From NCBI RefSeq assembly GCF_019249245.1, contig NZ_JAESDK010000015.1, positions 48,007-112,006 on the forward strand: a stretch of 64,000 nt of DNA, read 5' to 3'. Below are positions 1 through 9,215 of the stretch, piece by piece. Numbering within the stretch: the first letter of the stretch is position 1; each line of letters begins with the position of its first letter. This stretch comes from Alteromonas lipotrueiana (GTDB lineage Bacteria; Pseudomonadota; Gammaproteobacteria; Enterobacterales; Alteromonadaceae). The notes below the pieces were generated by a model, which was not told where the DNA came from, made no database searches, and saw nothing but the letters and a program-made list of their open reading frames with translations. The position numbers were made by a program, and so were the translations under genes.

Positions 1-389
1 TTCTCTGAGTGAAAAGCGAGACTGACTGAGAAGTGTCGAGAGAAGCAATAGTACCGACAGTCGTCATCCATGAATAACAAATCTTCGTGCTTAACTTACA
101 CACTTAATAAGCAGCGCATTTCTCCTATAAAATTTATGGTTTCAATTTTTTGAATAGCTACTTTCATATGGTTCGCCTAAAAATATCTAAATAGATAAGA
201 TGACGCTTTGTATTCTCTAATAAAGCCGTTAGAAATGGACCATATTTTACTGAGGAATGGCAAAAATCTAGAGGTTGCTAAAGGTATATGTCAACTTAAC
301 AGATATAACGTAAAATAATCACGTCTTACATAATTTAATTGCCGAAAGCTAAAATAAATATATTACGGAAAAGTAAAGGGTCTATTTAT
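1..389. other. AT-rich non-coding stretch at left edge
   Basis: All three forward frames hit stops within the first 25 bases, so no gene tail enters from the left on this strand. The stretch is very AT-rich, like the NACHT gene that follows, and is probably part of the same integrated element. A purine-rich AAAGGG at 375-380 is the likely ribosome binding site for that gene. I see no RNA gene, repeat or clear promoter here. Confidence 0.5.
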
Positions 390-2345
390 ATGGAAGGAAT
401 AGAGAGTAAAGTTGCATTAGAAGCAGCAAAGCCAGCTAGTGGACTGATTGCTGCGATTTTAGAGCAAAAAATAAAAAAAATACGCGCTTGGACTGAAGCA
501 AGAGAGCTAAAAAGTAAACTGAAGGAGGATGTATTAGCTAAGTTAATGGAAAATTATCTTTCAAATTTAGCACACAAGGTCTCTGAAATTACCAGTATCG
601 CCTTTCCTCAAATTAAGCTTCCTATAAATGAAACTTATGAGCCGCTTTCTCTCCATGTTTCTTCGCAAGGTTCAGTTGTAAAAAGAGAAGTATCTTTTGA
701 AAGTATTTTAAATGCCTCCAAATCAAATTTATTACTGATTGATAGAGCAGGTATGGGTAAAAGTACGTTTTCTAAGTATGTTGTTTCACAAATACTTCTA
801 AAGTCAGAGAGAATACCTATCTTTTTCGAGCTTAGAAAAATTAACATGCAGGAAAATTTAATTGAAAATTTAGCTAAGCTATTTGATGGAATCGGTGAAG
901 ATTTTGATAGAAATTTATTCTACAAACTATTAAGTGCTGGTAAATTTTACGTTGTAGCAGATGGTTTCGATGAGGTTCCTTTAGAGGCACAAGAGAAATT
1001 ATCCACATACCTTAACGATTTATCTATAGATGGAGGTGATAACTTAATTTTTTTAACCTCCCGGCCGCAAAATAATTTGCCTGATATTGTTAGATGTAAA
1101 AAACTAGAGTTCAATTCTTTTTCAAAGGAACAAGCCATATCATTGATTAAACGATATGATAGATTCAGAGGTTTAAATGTCGGTGAAGGATTAATTAAAC
1201 AGCTTGATAGCGTTCCTGAAAAGCTACTCGAGACCCCGCTTCTCGTTTCTCTATTATATCGCACGTATGGTGTAAATAACTCAATTGCAGACAGAGTCTG
1301 CACATTCTATGATGATATTTACAATGCCCTATTCAAGGGTCACGATATAATGAATAAAAACAATTATACAAGGAAAAAAAAGTCTGGCTTAGACTTTGAG
1401 GATTTCAGAAGACTTTTAAGATCTGTGTGTTTTTATATGTCTATATCAAGGATGACTTCTTTTGAAAGCTATACCAAGGCTATTGAGCATATACGGGAAG
1501 CATCAAAACGCGCCAATATTGCACCTACTACAGCTGATAATTTCCTAGATGACCTACTTGTTTCAGTTCCTTTAATGACTAAGGAAGGCTTAGAAATTAA
1601 GTTTCTACATAAGACAATTCTGGAGTACTTTGCAGCTGAATATCTTATATACCATAGCGATAGTAAAAAGAAGGTTCTGCAATTATTTAATAGTAAATAC
1701 TTTCAGTCCTTTGGGAAAGTTTTTGATTTTATTTATGATATTTCACCAAGCTTATTTGAGTCCACGGTTACTTTCTTTTGGGCAAGTGAAATTGTCAGTT
1801 TGGAACCAAAAATGGATCAAGTCGAACTAGTATTTCGTTCTTTAAATCTCACTCATAAATTTGCTTTTGGGTTATGGGATGTTCGTAAATATACTTTAGA
1901 AAATACAGAGCGCTTTGATGATTCTAAAACATCAGTTCCGTTTAATTTTATGCAGTTGAGCTACGCTAAATTGGAAATAGATGAAGTTGACTATTACTGT
2001 GTTTTTATGGTGAGTACAGGGGATATAAAGTATCATCAATTAGCTTTTAAAGAATTGCTCGTTTCAGGGCAAGAAGAAAGAATAACCCACCCATATGCTG
2101 AAGCAAACCATGAAGATGACTTTAAAAAGATAAAAAAGAATTGTTGGATAACTTTCAATGATAGTAATGTAAATATTTTTAAAGAAAACACATGGTTGTA
2201 TTTCTCGGCTATGGACTTCCTATCTTCTCGAAGTGGTTTAGGTATGGAAGCTGTAAATCCATCTATAGAAAATGCCAAAATATTGGTAGACAGAGTCAAT
2301 GAAGAGGCCAAATATGATGAAGAAATTGAAGGCTATTTGAGTTAA
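390..2345 (+). CDS. NACHT-domain STAND NTPase, probable antiphage sensor
   Basis: A 651-residue NACHT P-loop NTPase of the bacterial NLR-like type. I start it at ATG 390, which has AAAGGG 9 nt upstream, rather than at an in-frame TTG at 339. Visible motifs are a helical N-terminus (about 1-90), Walker A DRAGMGKST (118-126), Walker B ending DGFDEVP (191-197), a sensor-like FLTSRP (221-226), and FLHKTILEYFAAEYL, the typical end of a NACHT winged-helix module. The last ~200 residues match no domain I can name; bNACHT proteins carry small C-terminal sensing domains in this position. Many bacterial NACHT proteins protect against phage. The gene is much more AT-rich than the core genome and sits beside an integrase, both signs of transfer. 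No separate effector domain is obvious, so the mode of action is unknown. Confidence 0.75.
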   Translation: MEGIESKVALEAAKPASGLIAAILEQKIKKIRAWTEARELKSKLKEDVLAKLMENYLSNLAHKVSEITSIAFPQIKLPINETYEPLSLHVSSQGSVVKREVSFESILNASKSNLLLIDRAGMGKSTFSKYVVSQILLKSERIPIFFELRKINMQENLIENLAKLFDGIGEDFDRNLFYKLLSAGKFYVVADGFDEVPLEAQEKLSTYLNDLSIDGGDNLIFLTSRPQNNLPDIVRCKKLEFNSFSKEQAISLIKRYDRFRGLNVGEGLIKQLDSVPEKLLETPLLVSLLYRTYGVNNSIADRVCTFYDDIYNALFKGHDIMNKNNYTRKKKSGLDFEDFRRLLRSVCFYMSISRMTSFESYTKAIEHIREASKRANIAPTTADNFLDDLLVSVPLMTKEGLEIKFLHKTILEYFAAEYLIYHSDSKKKVLQLFNSKYFQSFGKVFDFIYDISPSLFESTVTFFWASEIVSLEPKMDQVELVFRSLNLTHKFAFGLWDVRKYTLENTERFDDSKTSVPFNFMQLSYAKLEIDEVDYYCVFMVSTGDIKYHQLAFKELLVSGQEERITHPYAEANHEDDFKKIKKNCWITFNDSNVNIFKENTWLYFSAMDFLSSRSGLGMEAVNPSIENAKILVDRVNEEAKYDEEIEGYLS

Positions 2346-2416
2346 AATATTTTAATAATCGTAACTTAATTTTCGAGATTGTGGGTAACTTTTATAAATT
2401 TTTTTTAAAGTAGACA

Positions 2417-3649
2417 TTAGAGCAAATTTACCGCTGCGGCCTTATGCTCAGGTGCCAAATGTGCGTACCTGAGCGTCATATCTAATGAACCATGCCCAAG
2501 TAGCTCACGGGTAGTATTCAAATCTACTCCGGCCATTACTAGTTTGCTAGCAAAGTGGTGGCGAAAGTCATGAAAACGAAAGTCGATAATCTTAGCGCTT
2601 TCCAACAAAGCTACCCAGGCTTTCTTGAAGTCCTTAATTGGCTGGCCGTTTTCACCTTCAAAAACCCAGTGCAGGGAACCGCAATCCAGCTTCCAGTTGA
2701 GCAGCGCAGACTTGGCTTTTTGATTAAGCGGAATGTGTCGAGCTTTTCCGCTTTTGGCATTAGCCGCTTTCACGGTCACAAATTCCCTTTCAAAGTTAAC
2801 ATCAGCCCAGGTAAGGCTAAGTATCTCACCTTTTCGCATACCGGTATTCATAGCGACTATCACCAGAGGCGCTATATGATCCGCAAACGTGCGATTACTC
2901 AAATCAGGTAGTAACGGGTAGCCGCGCTCTGTTCTGTGCTTGTTGCCATTCTCACGGTCTTTTTTAATACGATAGTCTCGGGCGGCGAGGGCGCGTTTCA
3001 GTGCTTCTTCTTCCTCAAAACTTAGATAGCGAATATGGGTGTTGTCTTCGCGCAGCATCTTAACCTTTCTCAGGTCGTGCTTTTCTATCACTTCCCACTC
3101 GACTGCTCTGCTCATGATAGATTTAAGCGTAGTGAAGCGCCGGTTGATGGTGGCGTTGCTGCGTTTAACTTTCATCATGTCTGTACGGCGGCGCTCGACT
3201 ACCGCGGCAGTAATATCTTTTAGCTGCATAGGTAGCAGGGTAGGGAAGTTCTTTTTGAGGTTTTTTAACTCCTGTTCACCAGACTTGGGATACTGGGCGC
3301 TGTACCAGGGCGCAAACTGTAAATCCAAAAATGCTTCCAGCGTGGTTAACCTGGATTTTCTTTCCTGGGCTTTTAGCTCTTTTTTGTGTTCATGAGGATC
3401 AACCCCCTGAACCACAGAAGCACCTGCTGCTTTTGCTGCGTCTCTGGCTTGCGCCGGAGTTATTTCAGGATGAGTGCCCAGCTTCACATTCTGCTGTTTG
3501 CCATTGTGCCGATAATACAAAAAATAGGTAATTCTGCCTTTCGGGCTTATTCGCGCATGAAAGCCAGATATCTCTGTATCATTTAGCCGCTTATCATCAA
3601 TTTTGAGGCTCGAAATCGTCGAGTTTGAGATCTTCTTTTTGATAGTCAT
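2417..3649 (-). CDS. Tyrosine recombinase/integrase (phage/island type)
   Basis: A 410-residue site-specific tyrosine recombinase of the P4/island integrase type. The N-terminus has the arm-binding DUF4102-like pattern (GRITYFLYYRHNGKQQNVKLG), followed by a helical core-binding domain at about 100-200. Catalytic residues are visible: Arg in NTGMRKGEIL, His-x-x-Arg in HDFRHHFAS, LLGHGSLDMTLRYAHL with the second His, and the nucleophilic Tyr in RYAHL. The length is normal and the frame intact, so it is probably functional. It is convergent with the NACHT gene (gap about 70 nt), and its start lies about 170 nt from a tRNA-Arg-like fragment that probably marks the attachment site. Its base composition is closer to the core genome than that of the NACHT gene. 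Confidence 0.92.
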   Translation of the reverse strand: MTIKKKISNSTISSLKIDDKRLNDTEISGFHARISPKGRITYFLYYRHNGKQQNVKLGTHPEITPAQARDAAKAAGASVVQGVDPHEHKKELKAQERKSRLTTLEAFLDLQFAPWYSAQYPKSGEQELKNLKKNFPTLLPMQLKDITAAVVERRRTDMMKVKRSNATINRRFTTLKSIMSRAVEWEVIEKHDLRKVKMLREDNTHIRYLSFEEEEALKRALAARDYRIKKDRENGNKHRTERGYPLLPDLSNRTFADHIAPLVIVAMNTGMRKGEILSLTWADVNFEREFVTVKAANAKSGKARHIPLNQKAKSALLNWKLDCGSLHWVFEGENGQPIKDFKKAWVALLESAKIIDFRFHDFRHHFASKLVMAGVDLNTTRELLGHGSLDMTLRYAHLAPEHKAAAVNLL

Positions 3650-3818
3650 TTCAAAATATGTAGCAAATATGTAGCAGATTGAGTGATTTTGGGTGAGTTT
3701 ACATGAACAAGGGTGAACAAACTATGAATTTCACTACTATAGTAAAAACAAGGGCTTATGTAGTGTTTTTTGTTTTTTCTGTTCACTGAGCGTCACTAAA
3801 AAACACTATATTTCTTGG

Positions 3819-3928
3819 CTCCGGAGGCAAAGGTCATAGGTTCGACAAAATCGTCGGGAGCGATTTTGAACGCGCTTCAGCGCGGCCCGTAAGGGCGAGG
3901 GGCAGGGACGCGCCGAGTAATCCTATCT
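3819..3928 (+). other. tRNA-Arg(CCG) 3'-half remnant (att site) with 74-nt insert in the T-loop
   Basis: Bases 3819-3845 read like a tRNA-Arg(CCG) from the anticodon loop (CTCCGGA, 3819-3825) through GGCAA, the variable loop, T-stem ATAGG and TTCGA. The T-arm resumes at 3920 with AT and CCTAT (3922-3926), so the T-loop is split by 3846-3919. The insert folds on paper into three successive hairpins: AAAATCG/CGATTTT, CGCGC/GCGCG and GCCC/GGGC. No 5' tRNA half and no proper acceptor strand or CCA are present, so this is not a working tRNA. Its place next to the integrase start suggests an attachment-site copy. Confidence 0.6.
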
Positions 3929-3950
3929 GCGTATTAAACAGAAAGTCTAA

Positions 3951-3972
3951 TTCTGACAAAACACTGTCAGAA
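3951..3972. repeat. Perfect 8-bp inverted repeat downstream of dddY-like gene
   Basis: TTCTGACA (3951-3958) and TGTCAGAA (3965-3972) form an 8-bp stem with a 6-nt loop about 45 nt past the stop of the minus-strand lyase gene. There is no T-tract on either side, so it may be a weak terminator or mRNA 3'-end structure rather than a classic intrinsic terminator. Confidence 0.45.
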
Positions 3973-4017
3973 TACGACGTTTATTGAATTGCCTGACAAG
4001 TAAATCACCTGTTTCTC

Positions 4018-5205
4018 TCAGTAGTCCCATTGTGTCGGCTTGCAGCGATAGCGAGAGTGAGGTTCGGCTTTGCGCTCGCCACCTTGTTGCTCTATTACTT
4101 CACATATTTGGGTGGTCTGAACATTATCTCGCGCAGTTGTTCTTCCCCATATTGAAACAATGCCTGAGGCGGTTTCATCACAACTAGGTGCCGCATCAAA
4201 TGCATGAACGGTATTGCGCTCAAAGTAGGTAAAATAATTGCCATTAGGAGACTTTGGAACAAACCATGCGGGCAAATCGGTGTCTTGGTTAGCGTCAATT
4301 ATAAACGAGCTATCTTCACTGCTATGCTCAAACAACGCACTGTCAGAATGGGCAGCAAAAAAGCGGTTTTCAGTACCGCATGAAGGCGTTGTCAGCGGGA
4401 GGTAGAATTCTTGCGGGTGATGATAGTGATATGGGTAGAAGGTATCGCTAAGCTGGATTGTCATGCCAAGCTCTGCACCAACACTTTCACCATTAATCGA
4501 TTTTATGCGCAGTAGTCCCCAGGGGCCCATAACCTCTGCATATGTATAGCCACCACGAAATCGATCATTATGCGCTTTTTCAGCATCAGCATAAAAAGGT
4601 AACCAGCCTACAGCAGCCCAAAGTTCTGGCAGCGCGTTCGCTGTTATATTTGTTTCCAGATAATCCGGCATGTGGCTTTGAGTCACGATAGACCAGAACT
4701 CATTCGCTAGAGTTAAACCCGCCTTTTTCAAATCTCCAGACTTTTTATCATAAAACTCGGTCAGCGTAGGTCGGTCAAGCCAGCCGGCAACTTTCCATGA
4801 AACTTTCAGCTCTTCATTGGCAGTATAAAGCGCCAATGCGTCATAATTTTTTTGGCTATCAAAGCAGGCTTTGGCCGCATTTGGATTGGCCAGCACCGCA
4901 TCTACATGCTTAATCACTTTTTGCACGTCACGATAACCTGTTGTGCAGTCTCGGGCGATATTGGCGCTGCCATTGTTGGTTTCGGTAATCGCTAACGGCC
5001 CTGCCTCACATCCTTGTTTTTTGGTCAGAATCTCCTTAACGCCCCTCAGGTACGTTAAGGTTTGTTGCCACAATATCTGCGACTCTTTGGTGTTTTGGGT
5101 GGTGGTGTCGATGTTTTCATCGCATACAAAGTCTGTTGCAATACTTAACGACGAAAACATTAGCAATTGGGCCCCGGCAATATACCGCTTAACTTGTTTG
5201 TTCAT
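4018..5205 (-). CDS. dddY: DddY-type periplasmic DMSP lyase
   Basis: A 395-residue cupin-superfamily protein that matches my knowledge of DddY, which cleaves dimethylsulfoniopropionate to dimethyl sulfide and acrylate in the periplasm. An N-terminal signal peptide is visible (basic MNKQVKRY, hydrophobic core, about 24 residues). The first half is helical, as in DddY, and the C-terminal cupin holds HYHHPQEFY at 260-268. H260 and H262 or H263 with E266 are probable metal ligands, Y268 the probable catalytic base, and H334 in NTVHAFD a further ligand; the spacing agrees with the family. Six or more cysteines fit an oxidising compartment. It stands alone, just outside the island boundary, with no acrylate-use genes in the window. 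Another cupin lyase subfamily is possible but less likely given the length and secretion signal. Confidence 0.78.
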   Translation of the reverse strand: MNKQVKRYIAGAQLLMFSSLSIATDFVCDENIDTTTQNTKESQILWQQTLTYLRGVKEILTKKQGCEAGPLAITETNNGSANIARDCTTGYRDVQKVIKHVDAVLANPNAAKACFDSQKNYDALALYTANEELKVSWKVAGWLDRPTLTEFYDKKSGDLKKAGLTLANEFWSIVTQSHMPDYLETNITANALPELWAAVGWLPFYADAEKAHNDRFRGGYTYAEVMGPWGLLRIKSINGESVGAELGMTIQLSDTFYPYHYHHPQEFYLPLTTPSCGTENRFFAAHSDSALFEHSSEDSSFIIDANQDTDLPAWFVPKSPNGNYFTYFERNTVHAFDAAPSCDETASGIVSIWGRTTARDNVQTTQICEVIEQQGGERKAEPHSRYRCKPTQWDY

Positions 5206-5301
5206 GGCACTTCTCTTGGACGGATAATATAGAAATATTCCTATGTTCTTACGATAAAAATATCCAAAAGATCCTCATGCTAGAATGCTGCAAAGCCGCT
5301 A

Positions 5302-8300
5302 CTATTGCACCTGATGCTCTAACCGCCACGTTATGTTCATCGGTTTTTCACTGATATGCTTTTCGTATATTACTTCGCCATGAAACATAAAAGGGGCGGC
5401 GGTTTTACCCTGTAATTTATGCTCTCGCACAAACAGGTAGAACTTAGCTCCATCTTTTTCATGGTTGATAATTTGTTGACCCCGTTTATTAGTTGGCGAG
5501 GTGCTGTTTTGCGATTGCCAGTGAAAATGGGTTTGGCTTTCGAAGTGATCGTGAAAACGTAAGTTAGTGGCTTTACCTGCTTTATTCAAAGTCACTAACA
5601 ACACGTGCGCATTATAATTGGGTAAATATATATGCCCTGCGTGCCAATTACCTGGGTTGAAGGTTTCACCAAATAATTCGGGAATGTCTTCGCGCATAAA
5701 CTCTTTGCCTACAAACAAGTTTAAGGGATCGACTTTGCCTTTTAACCGAGCAAAGGTAGTCATATCTTCGGTGGCTAACATATCTTCGTAGTCAGGGTTG
5801 GCGGCTCTCAATAAGTAATTGCCTTGCGTGTCTTTTAAAATTTTACGTAACAAATACTGATTATCACCACTACTATCTTGACGTTCGATGGCGATTGTAG
5901 AATTGCTAATCGAGCCAGCATTGGCGGGAGTGATTTGTTCAAACAACAAATAATCGCCATCTTGAATAGGCGACTTTCCGCCGTTCATGGAGTTGCCGGA
6001 GGCCCGCGCGATAAAGTGTTTGCCCGCGGTTAAACTGCCATATCCGTCTGGCATCACCACTTGTTCAGACTGTTCAGCGTTACCAGTTTTAAAGTGACCA
6101 CAGGCAATTTTGATATCCGGGAAAAAGGGTAGCGTTGCCGCTTCAATAGCTGGCTTGGTAAAGGTCGCTATAGTGCTGTCCAAAGCGGGCAGGTTACGCT
6201 GTTTGTAATAACCCAAACGCTGCTCGTTAATTTCATTGGTCATTCTAGCCAGGGTTTGCGTGTATTCGACTGGGGCAGGCTGAGTGAAAGTGAAATGCTT
6301 ATCAGTAAATGAAAACCATGCTCGTTGCGAACCTCGTTCCTCGGTACACCAGAATGTCACTGGGTTTATACGCCAATGCGTCTGCCAGGCTGTATCACTC
6401 ACATTTTCTAACGGTTGCTTTGATGCAGGTAGATCTGCTTGCCACTTGGGGTGAGTGATGAACCATTGCTTCGCCCATTCGCTTAATGTGGCCAGCGATA
6501 TTGATTGGTTTAAAGCATCATTGGCTAGCAAGGTTTCCAACAAAACCAACTTATAGGATTTGGCAGTTTTAGTGATGGCCAAATCTTTAAACCACTGCAT
6601 GTGACTTTCTAGCACTGCCAGTTCGTCAGCCTGCATATCGCCCATCTCATCCACAAACTGCCACCATGAGCCGTAATTATTGCGCAGCTTGGCTTCAGAG
6701 TTACCATTTTGCCAAAACTCGTTATAGGTCGGCCGGCGGCCGAGACTGGTTTTTAACTGTTGGTATTGCAAGGGCAACGCATCGTCAGCCAAGCTTTCAA
6801 GAAAATCGATAAACGCCAAATCAAAATTGATATAACAACCGTCGGGTAGCAGTTTTTCAGGCGCTTTAGCCAGTTGAATCAGCTTAGTGCGGCTGGGAGT
6901 GCCAGCTACTAGGGTTGCCAGCAACAATTCAGGGCGGTTTAAAAAGCTATGGTGGTTGCCTACAAAATCCAATACTACTAATCGTTCTTTTTGCGTATGC
7001 TTGCGTAAACCCCTGCCCAGTTGCTGCAAGAATAAAATCTTTGATTCGGTGGGGCGCAGTAACAGCACCGTATCGATGTGGGGCGCGTCGACCCCTTCAT
7101 TGAACAAATCGACCGAAAACAATACATTGATTTTGCCTTGCTTCAGTTGGTCCAGAGCTTCGGAGCGCGACAGCGTTGAGTCAGAGTGAACACTGGCTGA
7201 GGCAATACCATTATTGTTAAAAAACTCGGCCATATAATCAGCATGTTTTTGGGAAACACAAAACGCCAGGGTGTATGTCTGAGCTTTGTCCTGCCATTCC
7301 TTTAATGCATGCTTGGCCCGCATGACGGTAGCCAGTTTGGTAGAAAGCTTTTCTGGGTCAAACCGACCGCTACGCCATGGGATATGCTCATAGTCCACGC
7401 TGTTATCAAAGATACCGTAATAGCTGAACGGGCAAAGCACCTTTGAGGCAACTCCCTCAAACAGGTTTTTCTGATACACAAAGTTATGGTGACATAACGC
7501 TAGAATGTCTGAGCCGTCGGTACGTTGGGGTGTGGCAGTCAGACCGAGCAAAAATGTCGGCTTGAAATGGTTTAGCAGCTGTTGGTAGCTGCCTGCAGCA
7601 GCGTGATGAAATTCATCTATCACGATATAGTCAAACGTTTCGGGTGCGAAAGTATCTAAATGTGACTGCCGCCCAATGGTTTGAATTGAGCCAAATAGCA
7701 TGTCGTATTCAGCATCTTTTTGCTGGCCGGTATAGCGGCCAACTTTTTTGTCTGGCATTACGGCTAGGAAGCTGGATTCGGCCTGCAGCAGAATTTCTTC
7801 CCGATGAGCCACAAACAACACTTTACAAGCATGACACTGGGCAGCATCAAAGGCTGCTAGGTAGGTTTTACCCATACCGGTCGCCAGTACCACCAGCCCG
7901 CGCTTGTTGCCTTGCTGACGTGTACCTACCAGTGCTTCCAGTGCCTTTTGCTGGTGGCCAGTAGGTGTTGGAGGCACGTGCTCTTTTTCATCCGGCAGGT
8001 CAGCTGCAGAAGGCTGAGCGACAACATTTCGGGCATACTCATAGCGCTTTTCGTATTCAGCAATCCAGTCATAAGAAAGCGCCATTACATTGGGGTGGCC
8101 AAGTAAACGCCGGAACTCTGTGCGTATATGGTTGAGTTTAGCCAAAGAGGCAGTGTCGGTACTGTCTGGGTGATCGATACGGTAATTCCATTCGATGCCG
8201 TCAGTTAACGCAGTTTTACTGATATTGCTAGAGCCAATGAACGCGGCCGCAGAGTGCAGAAGGGTGTCTTCTTCGCGCACAAAAATGTAGGTTTTTAAAT

Positions 8301-8607
8301 GAAAACTGGTGGCCTGACGGCTGTTAAACACCCGGATATCTGCCCCGCGTTCCTGCAACAACATCAAGCGTTTCAATGCCTGGGGCTCGGTGATATTCAT
8401 GTAATCACTGGTCAATAGGCACAGTTCAACCTGTCGCGATGTGGAGGCCAGCGCCTGCTCAATATCGTCAAATAATAAGTTAAGGCCGGAATTACGTATA
8501 AACGACACCGCAATCTCGATGTGGGTGGCAGTGGTCAGTGCGCGGCGAATCTCCTGAACCAAATAAGGTTCATTTTGCCCTGTAATAAGAAATCGTTTGG
8601 CTTCCAT
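5302..8607 (-). CDS. PLD-nuclease/DEAH helicase/S24-like/DUF3427 fusion protein
   Basis: A 1101-residue multidomain protein. I start it at ATG 8607, whose A is also the last base of the upstream TGA stop and which has AGGAG about 8 nt before it; an ATG 12 codons earlier (8643) is less likely. Domain order: phospholipase D-like domain (HLK at 103-105, then GSSN at 125-128); superfamily 2 helicase with ATGMGKT (242-248), DEFHH (331-335), TATP (357-360) and a QLGRGLRK motif VI; then a long helical region. Near 869-922 is a LexA/S24-like stretch with ASGNSM (Ser about 873), IQDGDY, and LLRKI (Lys about 922), the usual dyad pattern. A DUF3427-type C-terminus follows. Such proteins are found among defence and DNA-processing genes. 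Its substrate is unknown; the S24-like call is inferred. Confidence 0.8.
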   Translation of the reverse strand: MEAKRFLITGQNEPYLVQEIRRALTTATHIEIAVSFIRNSGLNLLFDDIEQALASTSRQVELCLLTSDYMNITEPQALKRLMLLQERGADIRVFNSRQATSFHLKTYIFVREEDTLLHSAAAFIGSSNISKTALTDGIEWNYRIDHPDSTDTASLAKLNHIRTEFRRLLGHPNVMALSYDWIAEYEKRYEYARNVVAQPSAADLPDEKEHVPPTPTGHQQKALEALVGTRQQGNKRGLVVLATGMGKTYLAAFDAAQCHACKVLFVAHREEILLQAESSFLAVMPDKKVGRYTGQQKDAEYDMLFGSIQTIGRQSHLDTFAPETFDYIVIDEFHHAAAGSYQQLLNHFKPTFLLGLTATPQRTDGSDILALCHHNFVYQKNLFEGVASKVLCPFSYYGIFDNSVDYEHIPWRSGRFDPEKLSTKLATVMRAKHALKEWQDKAQTYTLAFCVSQKHADYMAEFFNNNGIASASVHSDSTLSRSEALDQLKQGKINVLFSVDLFNEGVDAPHIDTVLLLRPTESKILFLQQLGRGLRKHTQKERLVVLDFVGNHHSFLNRPELLLATLVAGTPSRTKLIQLAKAPEKLLPDGCYINFDLAFIDFLESLADDALPLQYQQLKTSLGRRPTYNEFWQNGNSEAKLRNNYGSWWQFVDEMGDMQADELAVLESHMQWFKDLAITKTAKSYKLVLLETLLANDALNQSISLATLSEWAKQWFITHPKWQADLPASKQPLENVSDTAWQTHWRINPVTFWCTEERGSQRAWFSFTDKHFTFTQPAPVEYTQTLARMTNEINEQRLGYYKQRNLPALDSTIATFTKPAIEAATLPFFPDIKIACGHFKTGNAEQSEQVVMPDGYGSLTAGKHFIARASGNSMNGGKSPIQDGDYLLFEQITPANAGSISNSTIAIERQDSSGDNQYLLRKILKDTQGNYLLRAANPDYEDMLATEDMTTFARLKGKVDPLNLFVGKEFMREDIPELFGETFNPGNWHAGHIYLPNYNAHVLLVTLNKAGKATNLRFHDHFESQTHFHWQSQNSTSPTNKRGQQIINHEKDGAKFYLFVREHKLQGKTAAPFMFHGEVIYEKHISEKPMNITWRLEHQVQ

Positions 8608-9215
8608 CACGCTAACTCCTGCTTTAACAACAAGGTTTGCCATGAGACTTCTTGGCGTCCTAATTTATCGGAGGTACTTGCAGGTGAAAGCACTTCTGTA
8701 CGTAGGTTGCAGGCCGCAGCCAACTGCTGCACTTCGGCGACAGAGACCTCGTACATCGGTCTTTTACTATCGCTTGGCCCGAATCGCAAAGATATCACTA
8801 TTAACCCATCTGTCGCTAAGCGCTCAGCTATGGTTTGAAATGCTAGCTTTCGCTCGGAAGGAGGAATATGCATCCATACCGCACTCAATAGAATCAGTTG
8901 GTAAGTAGTCGGTGTGGTGGGCAACTCGATAAGTTCAGGCAAAGACGCAGCCGACCATAGCACCTCAGGGCCAGAGGATTTTTGGGCTAGTTCTCTTAAT
9001 GCTTGAGCCGGCTCGGCTGCGACCACCTGCCAACCCTTAGATGCTAGCCAACGTGCATCTCTTCCACTTCCCGCGCCGATGTCTAGAGCAAAGCCTGGCG
9101 TTAACCTTTCTATTAAATAGCTCCAGTCCTGATGGATCTGTTGCGCGCTAACAGAGTCATACAACGATTGAAAGTGTTTGGCTTGCTGGTGGTAATGCGT
9201 AATAGTCCTTGTCAC
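8607..9215 (-). CDS. Class I SAM-dependent methyltransferase
   Basis: A 202-residue Rossmann-fold methyltransferase. Motif I is ALDIGAGSGRDARWLASKG (about 43-61), followed by an acidic strand end (VVAAEP) and a later LILLSAVWMHI strand, the usual Methyltransf_11/25 layout. Nothing points to DNA: there is no DPPY/NPPY motif, so a small molecule, protein or RNA is the likelier substrate. Its stop overlaps the start of the PLD-helicase gene by one base (TGATG), so the two are translationally coupled and probably act in one process. Whether the methyl mark protects a target from the partner, as in modification systems, is only a speculation from context. Confidence 0.75.
   Translation of the reverse strand: MTRTITHYHQQAKHFQSLYDSVSAQQIHQDWSYLIERLTPGFALDIGAGSGRDARWLASKGWQVVAAEPAQALRELAQKSSGPEVLWSAASLPELIELPTTPTTYQLILLSAVWMHIPPSERKLAFQTIAERLATDGLIVISLRFGPSDSKRPMYEVSVAEVQQLAAACNLRTEVLSPASTSDKLGRQEVSWQTLLLKQELA

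Noticed and set aside
3819..3928. Functional tRNA gene
   Set aside because: Only the 3' half can be seen, the T-loop is interrupted, and no acceptor pairing or CCA follows.
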